Part shown: positions 5,078-5,329 of the stretch, one piece after another
Numbering within the stretch: position 1 is the stretch's first letter
Layout of the letters: each line of letters begins with the position of its first letter
Source: UBA4717 sp002404395
GTDB taxonomy: Bacteria; Bacillota; Clostridia; Oscillospirales; CAG-272
Direction of reading: 5' to 3'
DNA: 5,329 nucleotides
NCBI GenBank assembly: GCA_937902275.1
Contig: CALFNW010000038.1
Span: 1-5,329, forward strand
Program-made: the position numbers and the translations under genes
Notes under the pieces: model-generated
What the model was told of the DNA's origin: nothing
The model's database searches: none
The model's input: the letters and a program-made list of their open reading frames with translations, nothing else

Positions 5078-5196
5078 TGCGCCGCATATCGCGCGCTTAC
5101 TGTGTGCTTGAAACAAGCGATGTGAAACCGCGGATGCTGCCAGACTGCTTGAAAAACGGCAAAAGCGTCCTGCAAAATGCGTTTGGCAGATTTGGG

Positions 5197-5329
5197 TTAT
5201 GCATTGTCCGCGCCGTCAGAGAGCCACGCCACAAGCGGAAGCTTGATCGTGACGGTACTGCCTTTGCCGAGCGTGCTGTCTATTGAGATCTCTCCGCCGT
5301 GAGCGCTGACGATCTCTTTTGCTATAGCA
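5197..5329 (-). CDS. walK: Sensor histidine kinase WalK, C-terminal end only (partial)
   Basis: The last 43 codons of a histidine kinase enter from the right edge and end at a TAA. What is visible is the end of the HATPase_c ATP-binding domain: AIAKEIVSAHGGEISIDS is the helix after the G2 box followed by the HGG turn, and LGKGSTVTIKLPL is the closing GxGSxFxxxLP-type strand. The tail after LPL (VAWLSDGADNA) is short, as in WalK proteins. The sequence alone shows only a sensor kinase; the identity as WalK is inferred from yycH and yycI immediately downstream, which in Bacillota are dedicated WalK partners. WalK is a membrane kinase that phosphorylates the response regulator WalR to coordinate cell wall hydrolase expression with growth and division. 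Its sensor, HAMP and His-containing domains, and any walR, lie outside the window. Confidence 0.85.
   Translation of the reverse strand, partial: AIAKEIVSAHGGEISIDSTLGKGSTVTIKLPLVAWLSDGADNA

Noticed and set aside
4902..5087. Alternative ATG-initiated frame at 5087 overlapping the start of yycH
   Set aside because: It runs in a different frame through the yycH membrane helix region, gives no recognisable protein, and the TTG frame is clearly the coding one.
5170..5189. Inverted repeat after walK as a terminator
   Set aside because: The stem has mismatches and no T run follows on the minus strand; co-transcription of walK and yycH is more plausible.

Overview
The window looks like chromosomal DNA from an endospore-forming member of the Bacillota, most likely a Clostridia-type anaerobe. 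The basis is a forespore sigma factor (SigG), the WalK accessory proteins YycH and YycI (Gram-positive, low-GC lineages), strong AGGAGG-like ribosome binding sites and rho-independent terminators. I cannot assign a genus from the sequence.

All recognised genes lie on the minus strand, so the transcription order runs from high to low coordinates. At the right edge is the last 43 codons of a histidine kinase, almost certainly walK. Then come yycH (walH, 455 aa, TTG start) and yycI (walI, 324 aa, GTG start), both predicted single-pass membrane proteins with extracytoplasmic domains that tune WalK. After a 221-bp AT-rich gap comes murA (430 aa, ATG start), the first committed enzyme of peptidoglycan precursor synthesis, closed by a strong terminator at about 1065-1092. 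After a further 210 bp comes sigG (257 aa from a GTG start chosen by its ribosome binding site), closed by a long GC-rich palindrome at 96-127. The left edge (1-52) looks like the terminus of an IS3-family (IS150-like) insertion sequence.

The genes themselves are ordinary; the interesting content is in the spacers. The yycI-murA gap holds a perfect match to the WalR operator consensus TGTWAH-N5-TGTWAH, just upstream of a candidate promoter and a 9-bp leader hairpin. This suggests that WalRK, which senses cell wall state, directly controls murA beside its own accessory genes. The yycH-yycI gap holds a TATAAT promoter candidate with a 13-bp palindrome in its spacer, so yycI may be transcribed and regulated separately. 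A SigF-like promoter candidate precedes sigG. Downstream of sigG, a 28-bp-arm palindrome appears to be interrupted by 15 nt in one arm. The usual walJ (yycJ) and htrA genes do not follow yycI here.

I see no RNA genes, CRISPR array, origin or complete mobile element. No gap between genes exceeds 300 bp.
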